Origin: Datnioides undecimradiatus
Lineage: Eukaryota; Chordata; Actinopteri; Lobotiformes; Datnioididae
Length of the DNA stretch: 64,000 bases
Direction: 5' to 3'
Assembly (NCBI GenBank): GCA_008933995.1
Contig: WARS01002620.1
Coordinates: forward strand, 1 to 64,000
Under the pieces are notes generated by a model, which saw nothing but the letters and a program-made list of their open reading frames with translations, was not told the DNA's origin and made no database searches. Every line of letters begins with the position of its first letter. Position 1 is the stretch's first letter. Positions 1 through 9,329 of the stretch are shown here, one piece after another. Position numbers and translations under genes: made by a program.

Positions 1-283
1 ATATATATATATATAATAGACATAAGACATAAATGATTACATTAAAGTGAGGGTAAAAGTAAAAAAAATAACAAACTAACAACAAACTAAAATGAAAATT
101 AAACCATAAATACAAAAATGTACTTTAACTGAGAAATAGTTTGATCGTCTTTGATGAATCTCATGTTAACAGAAAAGTTGAAATGTGAATCCAACCCTTG
201 GACAGCAGCTGTTCTGACGTGGGTTAAACTCATGAACTCTGAATTTCATCTGTCAAACACATGGTCTTCACTCACGATGGTGG

Positions 284-416
284 GTACAGGAGAAGGGTCA
301 GGGTCGGGATCAGGTGAAGGGTCAGGGTCGGGGTCGGGATCAGGATCAGGATCAGGGTCGGGATCAGGGTCGGGATCAGGGTCAGGATCAGGGTCGGGAT
401 CAGGGTCAGGGTCAGA
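284..416. repeat. minisatellite of GGGTCGGGATCA/GGATCA units
   Basis: Units of six bases (GGGTCA, GGATCA, GGGTCG) alternate about twenty times. Read in one plus-strand frame this gives a Ser-Gly dipeptide run, but the run arises from the repeat and has no gene context. Confidence 0.85.
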
Positions 417-1269
417 CCTTCTGGCATCTTGGTGCGGCGCTGTTTACGTGAGGAGTGTATGTGTGTAATTGTATGTTTATGTGTGTGTGTAGGTGTTTAC
501 AGAGTTGTGTAACCCAGACAGAGAGACTCCTGTCTGAACCTCCTACTCCTTACACACACACACACACACAGATCAAATGTCAGTGAGGTTGTCATGGTTG
601 CTCGTTGTTGTCTGAGGGGACAGATCACGGCAACAACATGGCTTTTATTTCGGTAGTTTGAGCAGAGAAGAAGAATGCCTGTTTGTGTTTGAGTCATGTG
701 ACCACAGCAACACTGTCAGGTAGATAAAGCTCAGTATTTTAAATCTGCTTGAGCTCATCAGAAAGAAAAAAACTGCCACGTTGGTGAAAAAGATTCATGA
801 CTGTGCAGAAAAGGTGAAGAAACACTTCAGGAGCTCACAGGAGTGCCCAGCAGAGCCTGACACGCTGCTGCACAGCTCCGGAAATAGCCTCATACTCATT
901 AAACACGCTGGGTGAAAAGATGAGCAGCGTTTCAGGGAGATGGGACATCCTGACGCAGTTAACATAAAGGATATTTTGAAAATCTAAACTAAATGGTAAA
1001 TCTGAGGCTATGACGGAAGGAGATTCACAAGCAGACATGGCAGCGCAGCCTGTACCAACACACATGCTACACTTATACCCACTGAATACACACACTCGCA
1101 CAAAATGGCCTTTACATAAATAAAAGAACAGGAATAAACACAAACGGAGAAACTTTGACCAAACTCTGAGAAAGGTCTGAAAACAGGGCGTCGATGCAGA
1201 AACACTTAGAAAACCACATGTGTAGTGCTTGTTATGAGAGGAGGTGTTCTGAAAACAACAGGGTCTGAA

Positions 1270-1620
1270 GCAGTCTGTTGAAGGTTGTGAGGGACTCGGT
1301 GGATTGGATGGAGTTGGGTAACTTGTTCCACCTCTGGGGTACGACAGAGGAGCAGAGTCCAGCTCCTGGTTTCAGCCCCGCTGTGATGTTGGGACTAGAG
1401 GTCTCTCACTGGCTGAGTGCAGAGAGTGGGGTGGAGTGTAGACCTGATGAGGGGGTTGAGGGAGCCTGGAGCTGGTTTAGTTATGGATTTATAAGCAAGC
1501 TTCAGGGATTTGAGTTTGACATGAGCAGTGACTGGGAGCCAGTGGAGGGACCAGAACAGGGGAGTGACGTGAGCTCTGTTGGACCAGACAAGCTGCTGCA
1601 TCTGGATCATCTACAGGGGT
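1270..1620 (-). mobile_element. L2/Maui-like LINE 3' coding fragment
   Basis: Read on the minus strand, this piece contains the post-reverse-transcriptase signature of fish L2-type LINEs: a PLFWSLHWLPV-like motif, then a KLAYKSI-like motif and a TLHPTLCTQ-like segment. It is a 5'-truncated, decayed insertion inside a piezo2 intron and carries stop codons and frame breaks. Family assignment rests on recognised motifs, not on a library search. Confidence 0.7.
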
Positions 1621-1789
1621 TTGAGTGAACATGAGGGAAGACTGGCGAGTCGGGAGCTGCATTAGTTGATATGGGAGATAATGAGGGCCTGAACCAAGAG
1701 TTTGTTGTGATACATCATCAATACATGCCTGTCTGTCTAACTGTCTGTCTGTCTGACAGGAAGAGATAGACACATGGTGTGATTCTTAC

Positions 1790-1832
1790 CTCACTAGGCC
1801 AAGTTGACTGAAAGCTTTCTGCCATGAAGTAC
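1790..1832 (-). CDS. piezo2: piezo2 coding exon 4
   Basis: The acceptor is CTGTCTGCAG and the donor GTAAGAATC. The 43 bases encode the rest of the YNC cysteine, then [13 protein letters not shown], matching the human STWEKTFRQIGF stretch. The intron before it (1833-2001) is only 169 bases long and consists almost entirely of a 12-14 base minisatellite. Confidence 0.82.
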
Positions 1833-4218
1833 CTGCAGACAGACAGGTAAACAGACAGTTGAGCAGACAGGTGAGTAGACAGGTGAGTAGACAGGTGGGT
1901 AGACAGGTGAGTGGACAGGTCAGTAGACAGGTAAACAGACAGGTGAGTAGACAGGTAAACAGACAGGTGAGCAGACAGTTGAGCAGACGGGTGTATCTTA
2001 CAGTTGTACTCAGGCTGCAGTGTTGTGGTGGTCAGCTGGAAGAAGGACTGCAGTAACAGGAAGAGGAAACTGGAGGCGCACACTGCCATCACGCAGCGAC
2101 ACGTGTTGTCTGAGAACCAAACACAAATATGGTTTTAATCTTAAATCTGTAAAACAGGAGGACAGTCTCATAATGGGTTTTGGTCTCAGGTCTTCTTCAA
2201 TACAGCAAGACGTTCATCACCTGTTTCCTGAGCTGATCAATCAGGTGAGGGGTTGAGTCATGTGCTCGTAGTCGCCCCCTTGTGGCCATTAGAAAGAACG
2301 CAGGTGGGCGGTGTTTCTGCTACGTCCACTGTTTTACTTCACTCTGAGCTGCGTTACTGCACTTTATGCCTGTGCTTCATTTCAGTGTGCTGTGTGTGTG
2401 TGTGTGACCACTGTCAGATAAACATGTACTTACACTCCATACATAAACATGTGTAGCCAAGCGATTGTTTGGTTTTCTCCACATTTAGAAAAACTACATG
2501 AACACAGGAAGTGATGTCACACAGTGAGTCATCACCCTTGAAGTACAAACAGCCCCCTATTCTCTGTGTTTCCTCAGGAAGATCCTTCAGGAAACAACTG
2601 GCATCCTGTCATCACCTGAGACCTGAGAGCCTCAGGCAACAGAGACATTATCTCAGACAGACACGTTGGGTCTGGTCTATTTCCTGCTGTTAATGACATC
2701 ACTATGCATTACTCTCTGTCAGTGCATAGCAGGTATGACATCAGCACTACATAACATGTTATTATGATGATGTCATCACTCAAATGTGTTGTTAGCTTCT
2801 GTCTTAACGCTTTTCACTGCAGTATGTGACTGCAGGACACCAGAAAAGTATGATAACACAACATGTTCTCATGAAAACAGAAGAATTTAGGTTGAACTCA
2901 GGTTGAAATTTCACTTCATTTTCAGTTTGAAAATGCATCATTGCACCAAAAATGTCATCACACCGATTTCATATGCCAATGTTTTTAATGAAGTGATTTG
3001 TTTCAGAAAGCAGCTTCTGACCTTTGTAGAGTCATATTGCTGCTGAATCGCTGCACAGTCACAGAGAGAAGTTTTCAGTGCAGGTCAGAACTTCACTGTG
3101 TAAACGTCTGAAACCTGATTAACATTCAACTCATTCACAGCTGGTCAGTAACCAGGGTACTCAACCAGGTGAAAACAATCAGTTCAGGGCAGCCAGTCAC
3201 CTCACAGATCATACGTGTGTCACACAGAGGCAGTTTAATCAGGAGCCCGTTGACCTGCAGCTTCGAACTGTGATTGGACAACTGTCTTCCTGAGCTTGTT
3301 AGCTTGCTAGCTAACGAACAGAGTGATGGGCGGCGGCAGAGAGACGAACACGAACAAGCTGTCAGTTCCTATTGACAGTTAGTATTGATCAGTATTAGTA
3401 CCTGAGGTGGAGGAGGTGGAGGGTTCAGGCAGCAGTGGCAGCAGCAGCAGCAGGAGGACGTAGACCAAAGAGAATCCATTGTAGCGCAGCACACAAGCTG
3501 TGAACATATCAATCAGTACAGCAATCAGTCAGTTCGTCGATACATCAAATTCTAGTGAGGTCACTTTGATCTGACTGGACTGATCAGAAATGGTTCCCTG
3601 TTGCATTGATTTAACACGCACACACACACACACACTGTGACACACACACTATGACACACACACACACACACACTATGACACACACACACTATGACACACA
3701 CACACACTGTGACACACACACACACACACACACACTGTGACACAGACACAAACATTCATACACATACACAGACAGACACACACACTTTATTTACAGCTCA
3801 GCTCAGCACCAGTTTGTGTGTGAGTATGTGTGTGTGTTGGGGCAGACAGGAAACGTGCCCCCCTGTTTTCCTCCCTCAACACACACAGATTGGTTCCACT
3901 TTCTCAGGTAACAACATCTGGCTCTGTGCGTGTGTGCGTGAGTGTGTGTGTGTGGTTAGCAGTGTGTCAACACACACCTCCCCCTCTGTCTGGAATGTGG
4001 AGCAGTTTTAAAGGAAAATTCCACCCAAAGGTTAAAGGCTGCACACTGATCTATCATGAAAAAGCCTGGAACATCCTGGAAAGTTTTGGAACTCTGAAAG
4101 CCAACATTGGTTCTTTGCTCAAGGGCACGTCAACAGCTAGCTTACTGCTAACAAAGACCACTGTGTTAAATGGGAAATACTATTGATGCTAACCAGTGAA
4201 GACAGTGAGGACATAACA

Positions 4219-4268
<50 letters not shown>

Positions 4269-5516
4269 GGACAGATGGTGACATCACTGAGCTGTGACAT
4301 CACACAGACATGTCATAGACTGACCGAAGTACAGGAAGCACAGAGGGACACAATCAGTAATCAATAATGAACCAGCTGAGTGTGATCATTTCAACACAAA
4401 CTCAAAATGAAATGAAATGATCAAAGTACAAGATTATTGATCTGATCAGACAGATATCTGCGTATTAATCAGACACATATCTGACATTAACATGCTGCAG
4501 TGAGTTTCAGTTACAGCAGGAGTGTGTGAGTGGTGGCGCCCTGCAGATCGACTGCTGAGGCTAGAAAACGCGTAACTGGCGTGTTCCCTATGGGTGAGCT
4601 GTCCACTTCCTGTGAAGAGTCTGATTCCTGAGCTCGGTCGCAGCAGAGGACCAACCACAGTGTGACTGAAATGGGTTGAACAACACCAACCAGTCTGAAA
4701 ACAGCCCTGAGGCCCAGATCTGTCGCTTCCGTTTGATCCATTCAGAAAATCTAAATATTCAAAGTTTGTTGTTTTCCGAATTCACTGATCATCAGATCTT
4801 TGATCAGGTTCTTTAATGAAGAACTGTGTTTCCACTGAATTATAATTAATGCAATTTCCCCATTGTGGGACAAATAAAGGTTTTCTTATTCTTATTTGAA
4901 AACGATCAATCTCAGCTGAACCTGGTCTGCTGTGAGTGACTGAAAGCTCCAGAACTAAATGGACCTGATACGTTTGTCAGCCTCCAGGTTTAAAGGTCGA
5001 CTTCTGTTCAGAGTAATCAATACTGTGCTTTAATCTCTGTGCATTCTGTATTTCAGCATCTCTTTATTATTGTTGATCAGTTCAGATTAACAGGAGAGTT
5101 TTTGCTGGTTTATTGATTATTGATTTGACTGATGATTATTCTGATTTTAATTAATATGAATGAGCAGATCAATAATTGGTTCTATGTCTTATGATTAAAG
5201 TATGACATGAATACTACAACAGGATTTATGTAATTTATCATTTGGGACACTCACAGGGGACATGGAGTACTTTTACTCTGATTACTTCACTCTGCTACTT
5301 TTTTGGACTGATTTTGCTTTTGCTGAAGTTACATTCTTACTGAAGGATGTGATTTGTAACAGATTACTAGTGAGGTACCGGTATTTCTCTTACAGCTCTG
5401 CAACCCCAGTGACCCAGAATCTACTTCAGGACAAACCTGAACCAGATCTTACCTGCAGTCAAACTGAGGGGCAGCAGAACCCTGAAAACCACACTGAAAG
5501 CCAGCTCTGAGGACAT
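1790..5516 (-). CDS. piezo2: Piezo-type mechanosensitive channel, N-terminal exons (partial)
   Basis: Four exons join in phase to the first 103 residues or so of a PIEZO protein: 5453-5516 (ATG at 5516), 3402-3497, 2002-2109 and 1790-1832. The product begins [11 protein letters not shown] and contains the motifs [27 protein letters not shown] and YNCTSW. These follow human PIEZO2 (RLLLPI, FRYNGLSFVY, LLLIPLFSEP, YNCSTW) closely; the RYNG and YNC motifs favour PIEZO2 over PIEZO1. They form the first transmembrane helices of the blade. PIEZO proteins are very large trimeric plasma-membrane cation channels opened by membrane tension. The gene leaves the window to the left, so only the start is present. 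Synteny with epb41l3 and lama1, as on human 18p11, supports piezo2. Whether it is the a or b copy cannot be told here. Confidence 0.85.
1838..1992. repeat. minisatellite of AGACAGGTGAGT-like units filling a piezo2 intron
   Basis: About twelve imperfect units of AGACAGGTGAGT or AGACAGGTAAAC lie between piezo2 exons 3 and 4. On the transcribed minus strand it is pyrimidine-rich and forms the tract leading into the exon 4 acceptor. Confidence 0.9.
2002..2109 (-). CDS. piezo2: piezo2 coding exon 3
   Basis: The acceptor is GTTCTCAG and the donor GTAAGATA. The 108 bases encode a hydrophobic helix (motif [12 protein letters not shown]) followed by QPEYN. The first base of the cysteine codon is at the donor. 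This corresponds to the second transmembrane segment and the start of the following loop in PIEZO2. Confidence 0.85.
2110..3401. other. piezo2 intron 2
   Basis: Unique-looking intronic DNA between exons 2 and 3. I see no exon, RNA gene or recognisable element in it, only a short TG run near 2390-2404. Confidence 0.6.
3402..3497 (-). CDS. piezo2: piezo2 coding exon 2
   Basis: The acceptor is TTCACAG and the donor GTACTAAT. The 96 bases enter in phase 1 and leave in phase 1. They encode the second half of the first hydrophobic segment, with [10 protein letters not shown] followed by a leucine-rich helix and PEPSTSST. The leucines are coded by a short CTG run. Confidence 0.88.
3619..3785. repeat. 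interrupted CA microsatellite
   Basis: Runs of CA are broken by GACACACACACTATGA-type segments, giving a compound array. Confidence 0.9.
4224..4264. repeat. CA microsatellite
   Basis: About twenty uninterrupted CA dinucleotides. Confidence 0.95.
4848..4895 (+). mobile_element. retroposon 3' tail
   Basis: The sequence CAATTTCCCCATTGTGGG followed by ACAAATAAAGG and TTCTTATTCTTA is the 3' end common to several fish LINE and SINE families. Only the tail remains. Confidence 0.55.
5453..5516 (-). CDS. piezo2: piezo2 coding exon 1 (start codon exon)
   Basis: The ATG is at 5516-5514 in the context AGGATGT. The 64 coding bases end in a strong donor (CTGCAG then GTAAGATC). They encode 21 residues plus the first base of an alanine codon completed by the next exon. 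The hydrophobic FRVLLPLSL segment is the start of the first blade helix. The start was chosen because its length and sequence fit the family's N-terminus and no in-frame upstream methionine fits better. Confidence 0.85.
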
Positions 5517-5599
5517 CCTGATCAACTTCAGTCCACTTCGGTCTGGATCCACTGTTTAAATCCGGGTTTACAGATCCAGATCAAGTTTCAATACTGGAT

Positions 5600-6300
5600 C
5601 CAGCTCTAGTTGTTGTTCCGTCCCCGGTAGCAGCAACAGCGGGAAGTCAGAGCTCTTTGTGCCAGCCGGAGGAGCCCCGGGTCCGGCTGAGGGGTGCGAC
5701 ACACCCCGGTACCATCCTCCGTACGGGATAAACGACAGGAAGACAGGCAGGAAGACAGACAGGCACAGACAGACAGCCAGATGTTGAGTCCAGAGAGGTC
5801 AAGCAAAGATGTCTTTCTGTCTCCCAATCCTCCTGTCTGTCTCTCTACCTGTCTCTGTCTCCCAGTCCTCCTGTCTGTCTCTCTACCTGTCTCTGTCTCC
5901 CAGTCCTCCTGTCTGTCTCTCTGCCTGTCTGAAGGTTGGGGTCCTCTCCTGCAGCAGTTACAAAAAACACAAAATCCCCCAAAAAAAACAAACTGTGAAG
6001 CTTCTTTTAGTTTACTCCTCCTCCTCCTCCTCCTCCTTCTTCTTCTTCTTCGGTCTCTTTTCCAGCAGGAAAACACAAACTGGAGGATGTTTTAACTTCT
6101 TTCTTCTCCTTTCGTTCCCCGAAGTCTCTCCGCTGAAAAAAACATCGACTCTCAGAAACTGACTCGAGATCAGACCTGTAGGAGCTCACAGACACCGCCC
6201 ACCATTTGACTGACAGCTGCTGCGGCCAATCAGAGAGCAGGCTGAGCAGCCACTCAGTTCAAATATGCCCCGCCCCGCTCTAAAAGGGAACAGATGATAT
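5600..6300 (-). promoter_or_regulatory. probable piezo2 promoter and 5' leader region
   Basis: This is a locally GC- and CpG-richer stretch just upstream of the piezo2 ATG. It contains a GC-box (GCCCCGCCCC, 6267-6276) and a CCAAT motif (6226-6230, plus strand), both working in either orientation. It also holds three 33-base CCTGTCTGTCTC-type units (about 5820-5925) and a CTC/TTC triplet run near 6016-6050 that would lie in the leader or first intron. The transcription start is inferred to lie near 6100-6250; no TATA box was recognised. Confidence 0.5.
5820..5930. repeat. 33-base tandem repeat, three copies
   Basis: The unit TCTCCCAGTCCTCCTGTCTG followed by TCTCTCTACCTGT occurs three times with few changes. 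Long arginine- and serine-rich open frames here derive from it and from the neighbouring CTC run. Confidence 0.85.
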
Positions 6301-6875
6301 AAATCAGAAATGAGATCACATAATCAGTTGTTATTATTTAAATGATTGTGTCAGGACTGTCTACAGACTGAATTCATTTAGTACATTTAATTACTGAATT
6401 CAATTAATCCATTAATGATAATTCACTTATAGTTGTGTGAGTTGAATTGAAAGGAATAATTAATTATTCGAGATAACGGGGTTCTCAATCATGGCTGCCG
6501 ACTCTGTCACAGGTCACTCAGGTTTCTTCTTCAGACTCTGGGCTCATTCTCATAAAAGGCTGCATGTAAAACATAATTTCACTCCTGCTTGACCTTACAA
6601 TGGAGATTAATGAAGAATATAAAAAGCTATTCCAAGTAACTAACGCTGAAGGCACCCGTTAATCTTTTGAATATTTGCTGTGATTAACACCAACAGAATG
6701 ATTTTCGTACAGTTTGACATCTGACCCTAACCCATCTAAAACTCTGGTCTGGACCAGGTGACATATTTAGCATCAGTTACCATGGCGATGAGCACATTTA
6801 AGAGACAGGCACCTGTGTAACACTGAAAACTCTGACTGCCAACTCTCAGCATGTCACCAGTCATTAAGGGTAAGG

Positions 6876-6906
<31 letters not shown>

Positions 6907-8890
6907 GGGGGGGGGGGGTGACATCACACTGAATACAGTAGTTTTCATGTCAGATGTTTGCTTCTCTCTGGGCACAGATGTCCCCAGAATCACATCTGTA
7001 GTTTCAGCAGCGTGACAGTGAATTATGTTTATGACTTGCTGCCAAATTTGAACTACAATTCCACTTGATCCTCCACAGAGCCCATCTGACTGAGATTCCC
7101 AGCAGCTGTGCTCCGCCCCCCATTTTAGCCAGATGACAGCTCTGTGTGTGTGGTGGTGGTGGTGGTGGGAGTAATCTGTGTGGGGCGGGGCCTGTTGTGT
7201 CAGAGATCTAATCCATCCAAACAACAGAACGGACAAGAAGACAACAACAGAGGGAAGAGAGAGAGAGAGAGAATAAAAACCCACAGAAATCATTTTAAAG
7301 AATTAACCTTGATTGTCTTCAACCTCATCACTGACACATGTGAACACACCTGCTGAGTAAAAGGCATGTTCATATCTAATGTAAGCTTGGTGTGTTTGTA
7401 GTTATGTTTCAGTGATGTCACAGTTTCATGTCATCTGATCTTCCTCCATCATCCCCCACCACCATCATCATCACTCCTGCATGAATTCCAATCATCGGAA
7501 AACGTCTTTGAATCTGTTCACAGAGAAAACACTTAACCGTTGTGCCCAATTTTTTTTCAGAGTTATGGAAGCATATCATTTATCAGTTGAGTCCTCTGAA
7601 TCATGTTATGTATTTATTTTTCCATATTGTACTTGTTTTGAAGAAAATAGCATTTTTATGACTGGCAACAATTGTTGCTAATAGTCACAACTTGTCACTA
7701 GGTCAAATGTCACTAATAATAATAGAGAAGTAATAATAATAATATAATAATAACAAAATAATAATATAGTCATAATAAATAATAACAAAAAGGTGGAGCC
7801 TCAGGTTCCCCCTGTACCTTTGTCTAAGTTGTCTACTAGCATATAAGTGGAAAAGTTGCATTAGTACCTTTGAGATTTTTTATTGTGAGTCGAAAATGAC
7901 AGTGATACACTTTGGCAACAATTGTTGCCAGTGGGGCAAAATGGGTTAATGATCCTTTCTGATAACTAAATGTGGAATAAACAAAGTTACATTTGTGTAA
8001 ATCTTGTCAGTCTGCAGGCTGCATTACTTTATGTTACAGCACACATAAACTGAAAACACTATGGAGGCCCTGAAAGATCACACAGCAGAGTTTTAGTGAC
8101 CAACTACTGTGTATTGTATAATTGTGTTTCCTCTGGAGACAGTTAGTGTGTTAGTGTGTTCAGACAGTCACTCTGCTGATTCTGCAGAGAAGAAGAAGAA
8201 TAAAGTCACATTCTGATAAAATAAATTATAAATGATTAATTATGTCTAATCATGTCTTCATGTTGTAAATGTGAGAAAGATCCATTTGTGTTCCTCTCCT
8301 TCTGAACGTGTTAAAAACAGTGACACATTTAACTTCAAAGACCTGATCATAAACAATTATACTTAATTTATTAATACTTAATAAATAAGAAACAAAATAA
8401 ATGACGCATCTGTAAGATTATTAATAAATATACTGAGTTAGTCTGGTCGCTGATCACTGGAAGAGCAAACGCTGGTTTAAAACACCAAAATTACTCATTA
8501 GCCCAGAAAGCAGACAGATGAGATTTAAATATTTAAAGGAAACATTACGGGTTGTTTTTATTATGTATATGTACAATATGTGACAACAATGCATATTAAT
8601 TATTAATAATACTTCAAAATGTTAATGAAGATTAAGAATGAAATCATTAATATGATGTTTTCTATTTCCTCTATTTTTTCTATGTGGATGAATCACTTCC
8701 TGTGACCAAATTACTGGTGAGTAACAGACACACACACACACACACACACACACAATAATGTCACTGTATTCCACTGTAGTAATGTTCTGCAGTAATATAA
8801 CAAAAACACCACTGAAACTGAAACTCCATTGAGTATCAGTATCTATAAGTGTTCAATTAATTAGTAATCTGAGTGTTTCAGTCGATATGG
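6301..8890. other. intergenic DNA between divergent piezo2 and epb41l3
   Basis: No gene recognised. It contains a TG run with a G run (6878-6919), an A/T-rich TAA-type run (7710-7790), two copies of a GGCAACAATTGTTGCC-like palindrome (about 7661 and 7912) and a CA run (8727-8753). Confidence 0.55.
6878..6919. repeat. TG microsatellite followed by a G run
   Basis: About fourteen TG dinucleotides run into twelve or so G residues. Confidence 0.95.
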
Positions 8891-8898
8891 ACAAATAC

Positions 8899-9126
8899 TG
8901 ACGTCAACGCGTCAACAAAAACTATCACAACTAAATAAGAGAATAAAAAAAGTTTAAGTCTCGTTTTTAAATTCACATCTCGTTTAATACAAACAGCTGT
9001 CACAACGTCGTGCGTCATGACGTCACAGCTCCTCCGCCGCTGTGCGCTCTATCGTAGAGAGGAATGACGTAGTAACAAAAGTGTCGGTTACCGGAGGAAG
9101 AGGGCGAGCGTCCTGCACGAGGACAG
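8899..9126 (+). promoter_or_regulatory. epb41l3: epb41l3 promoter and non-coding first exon
   Basis: Two perfect palindromic CRE sites TGACGTCA lie at 8899-8906 and 9018-9025, with a half-site at 9064-9069, inside a short CpG-rich patch. The patch ends in a good donor (GGACAG then GTAAAG, exon end 9126). The next matching acceptor is at 13812, ten bases before the epb41l3 ATG. I infer a non-coding exon of roughly 9050-9126 and a promoter that can respond to CREB/ATF factors. The exact start site and any alternative first exons cannot be read from sequence. Confidence 0.6.
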
Positions 9127-9297
9127 GTAAAGATCTGCTAATGGTTTGAAAATGAGGGGGCTTACTGATCACTGATAGAGCTGATTATCGGTTTATTATC
9201 GATGAGGGAGAGGGAGGAAGATGCAGGGAGAGAGATACAGACACAGAGCGCGCCCGCGAGAGGGAGCATCATTTTGCTTCATCACACTGCAGCTTAA

Positions 9298-9329
<32 letters not shown>

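Larger units (their letters stand above)
1..1789. other. piezo2 intron, left edge, no exon found
   Basis: This stretch lies downstream of the last piezo2 exon seen (1790-1832, minus strand). I looked on the minus strand for the next expected piece of the family, the conserved stretch after the first loop, and did not find it, so it should lie left of the window. The stretch holds an AT dinucleotide run at the very start, a GGGTCGGGATCA-type minisatellite near 280-415, short CA/TG runs and a LINE fragment at 1270-1620. Confidence 0.6.
3498..5452. other. piezo2 intron 1 with CA repeats and a LINE/SINE-type tail
   Basis: The intron holds a long interrupted CA array at 3619-3785, a pure CA run at about 4224-4264 and a retroposon-type 3' tail at 4848-4895. 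Open frames in the CA array encode only cysteine-valine or histidine-threonine runs and are not genes. Confidence 0.65.

Noticed and set aside
400-450. Possible further piezo2 exon on the minus strand (basic KQRRTK-like text before a GT)
   Set aside because: The text does not match the next conserved PIEZO2 segment and no acceptor in phase was found.
151-468. Plus-strand open frame with a long Ser-Gly run
   Set aside because: It is produced by the GGGTCG/GGATCA minisatellite, has no splice or gene context, and lies on the strand opposite piezo2.
5606-6195. Arg-rich and Ser/Leu-rich open frames near the piezo2 leader
   Set aside because: They derive from TTC/CTC triplets and CCTGTCTGTCTC units; the piezo2 ATG exon at 5516 explains the locus.
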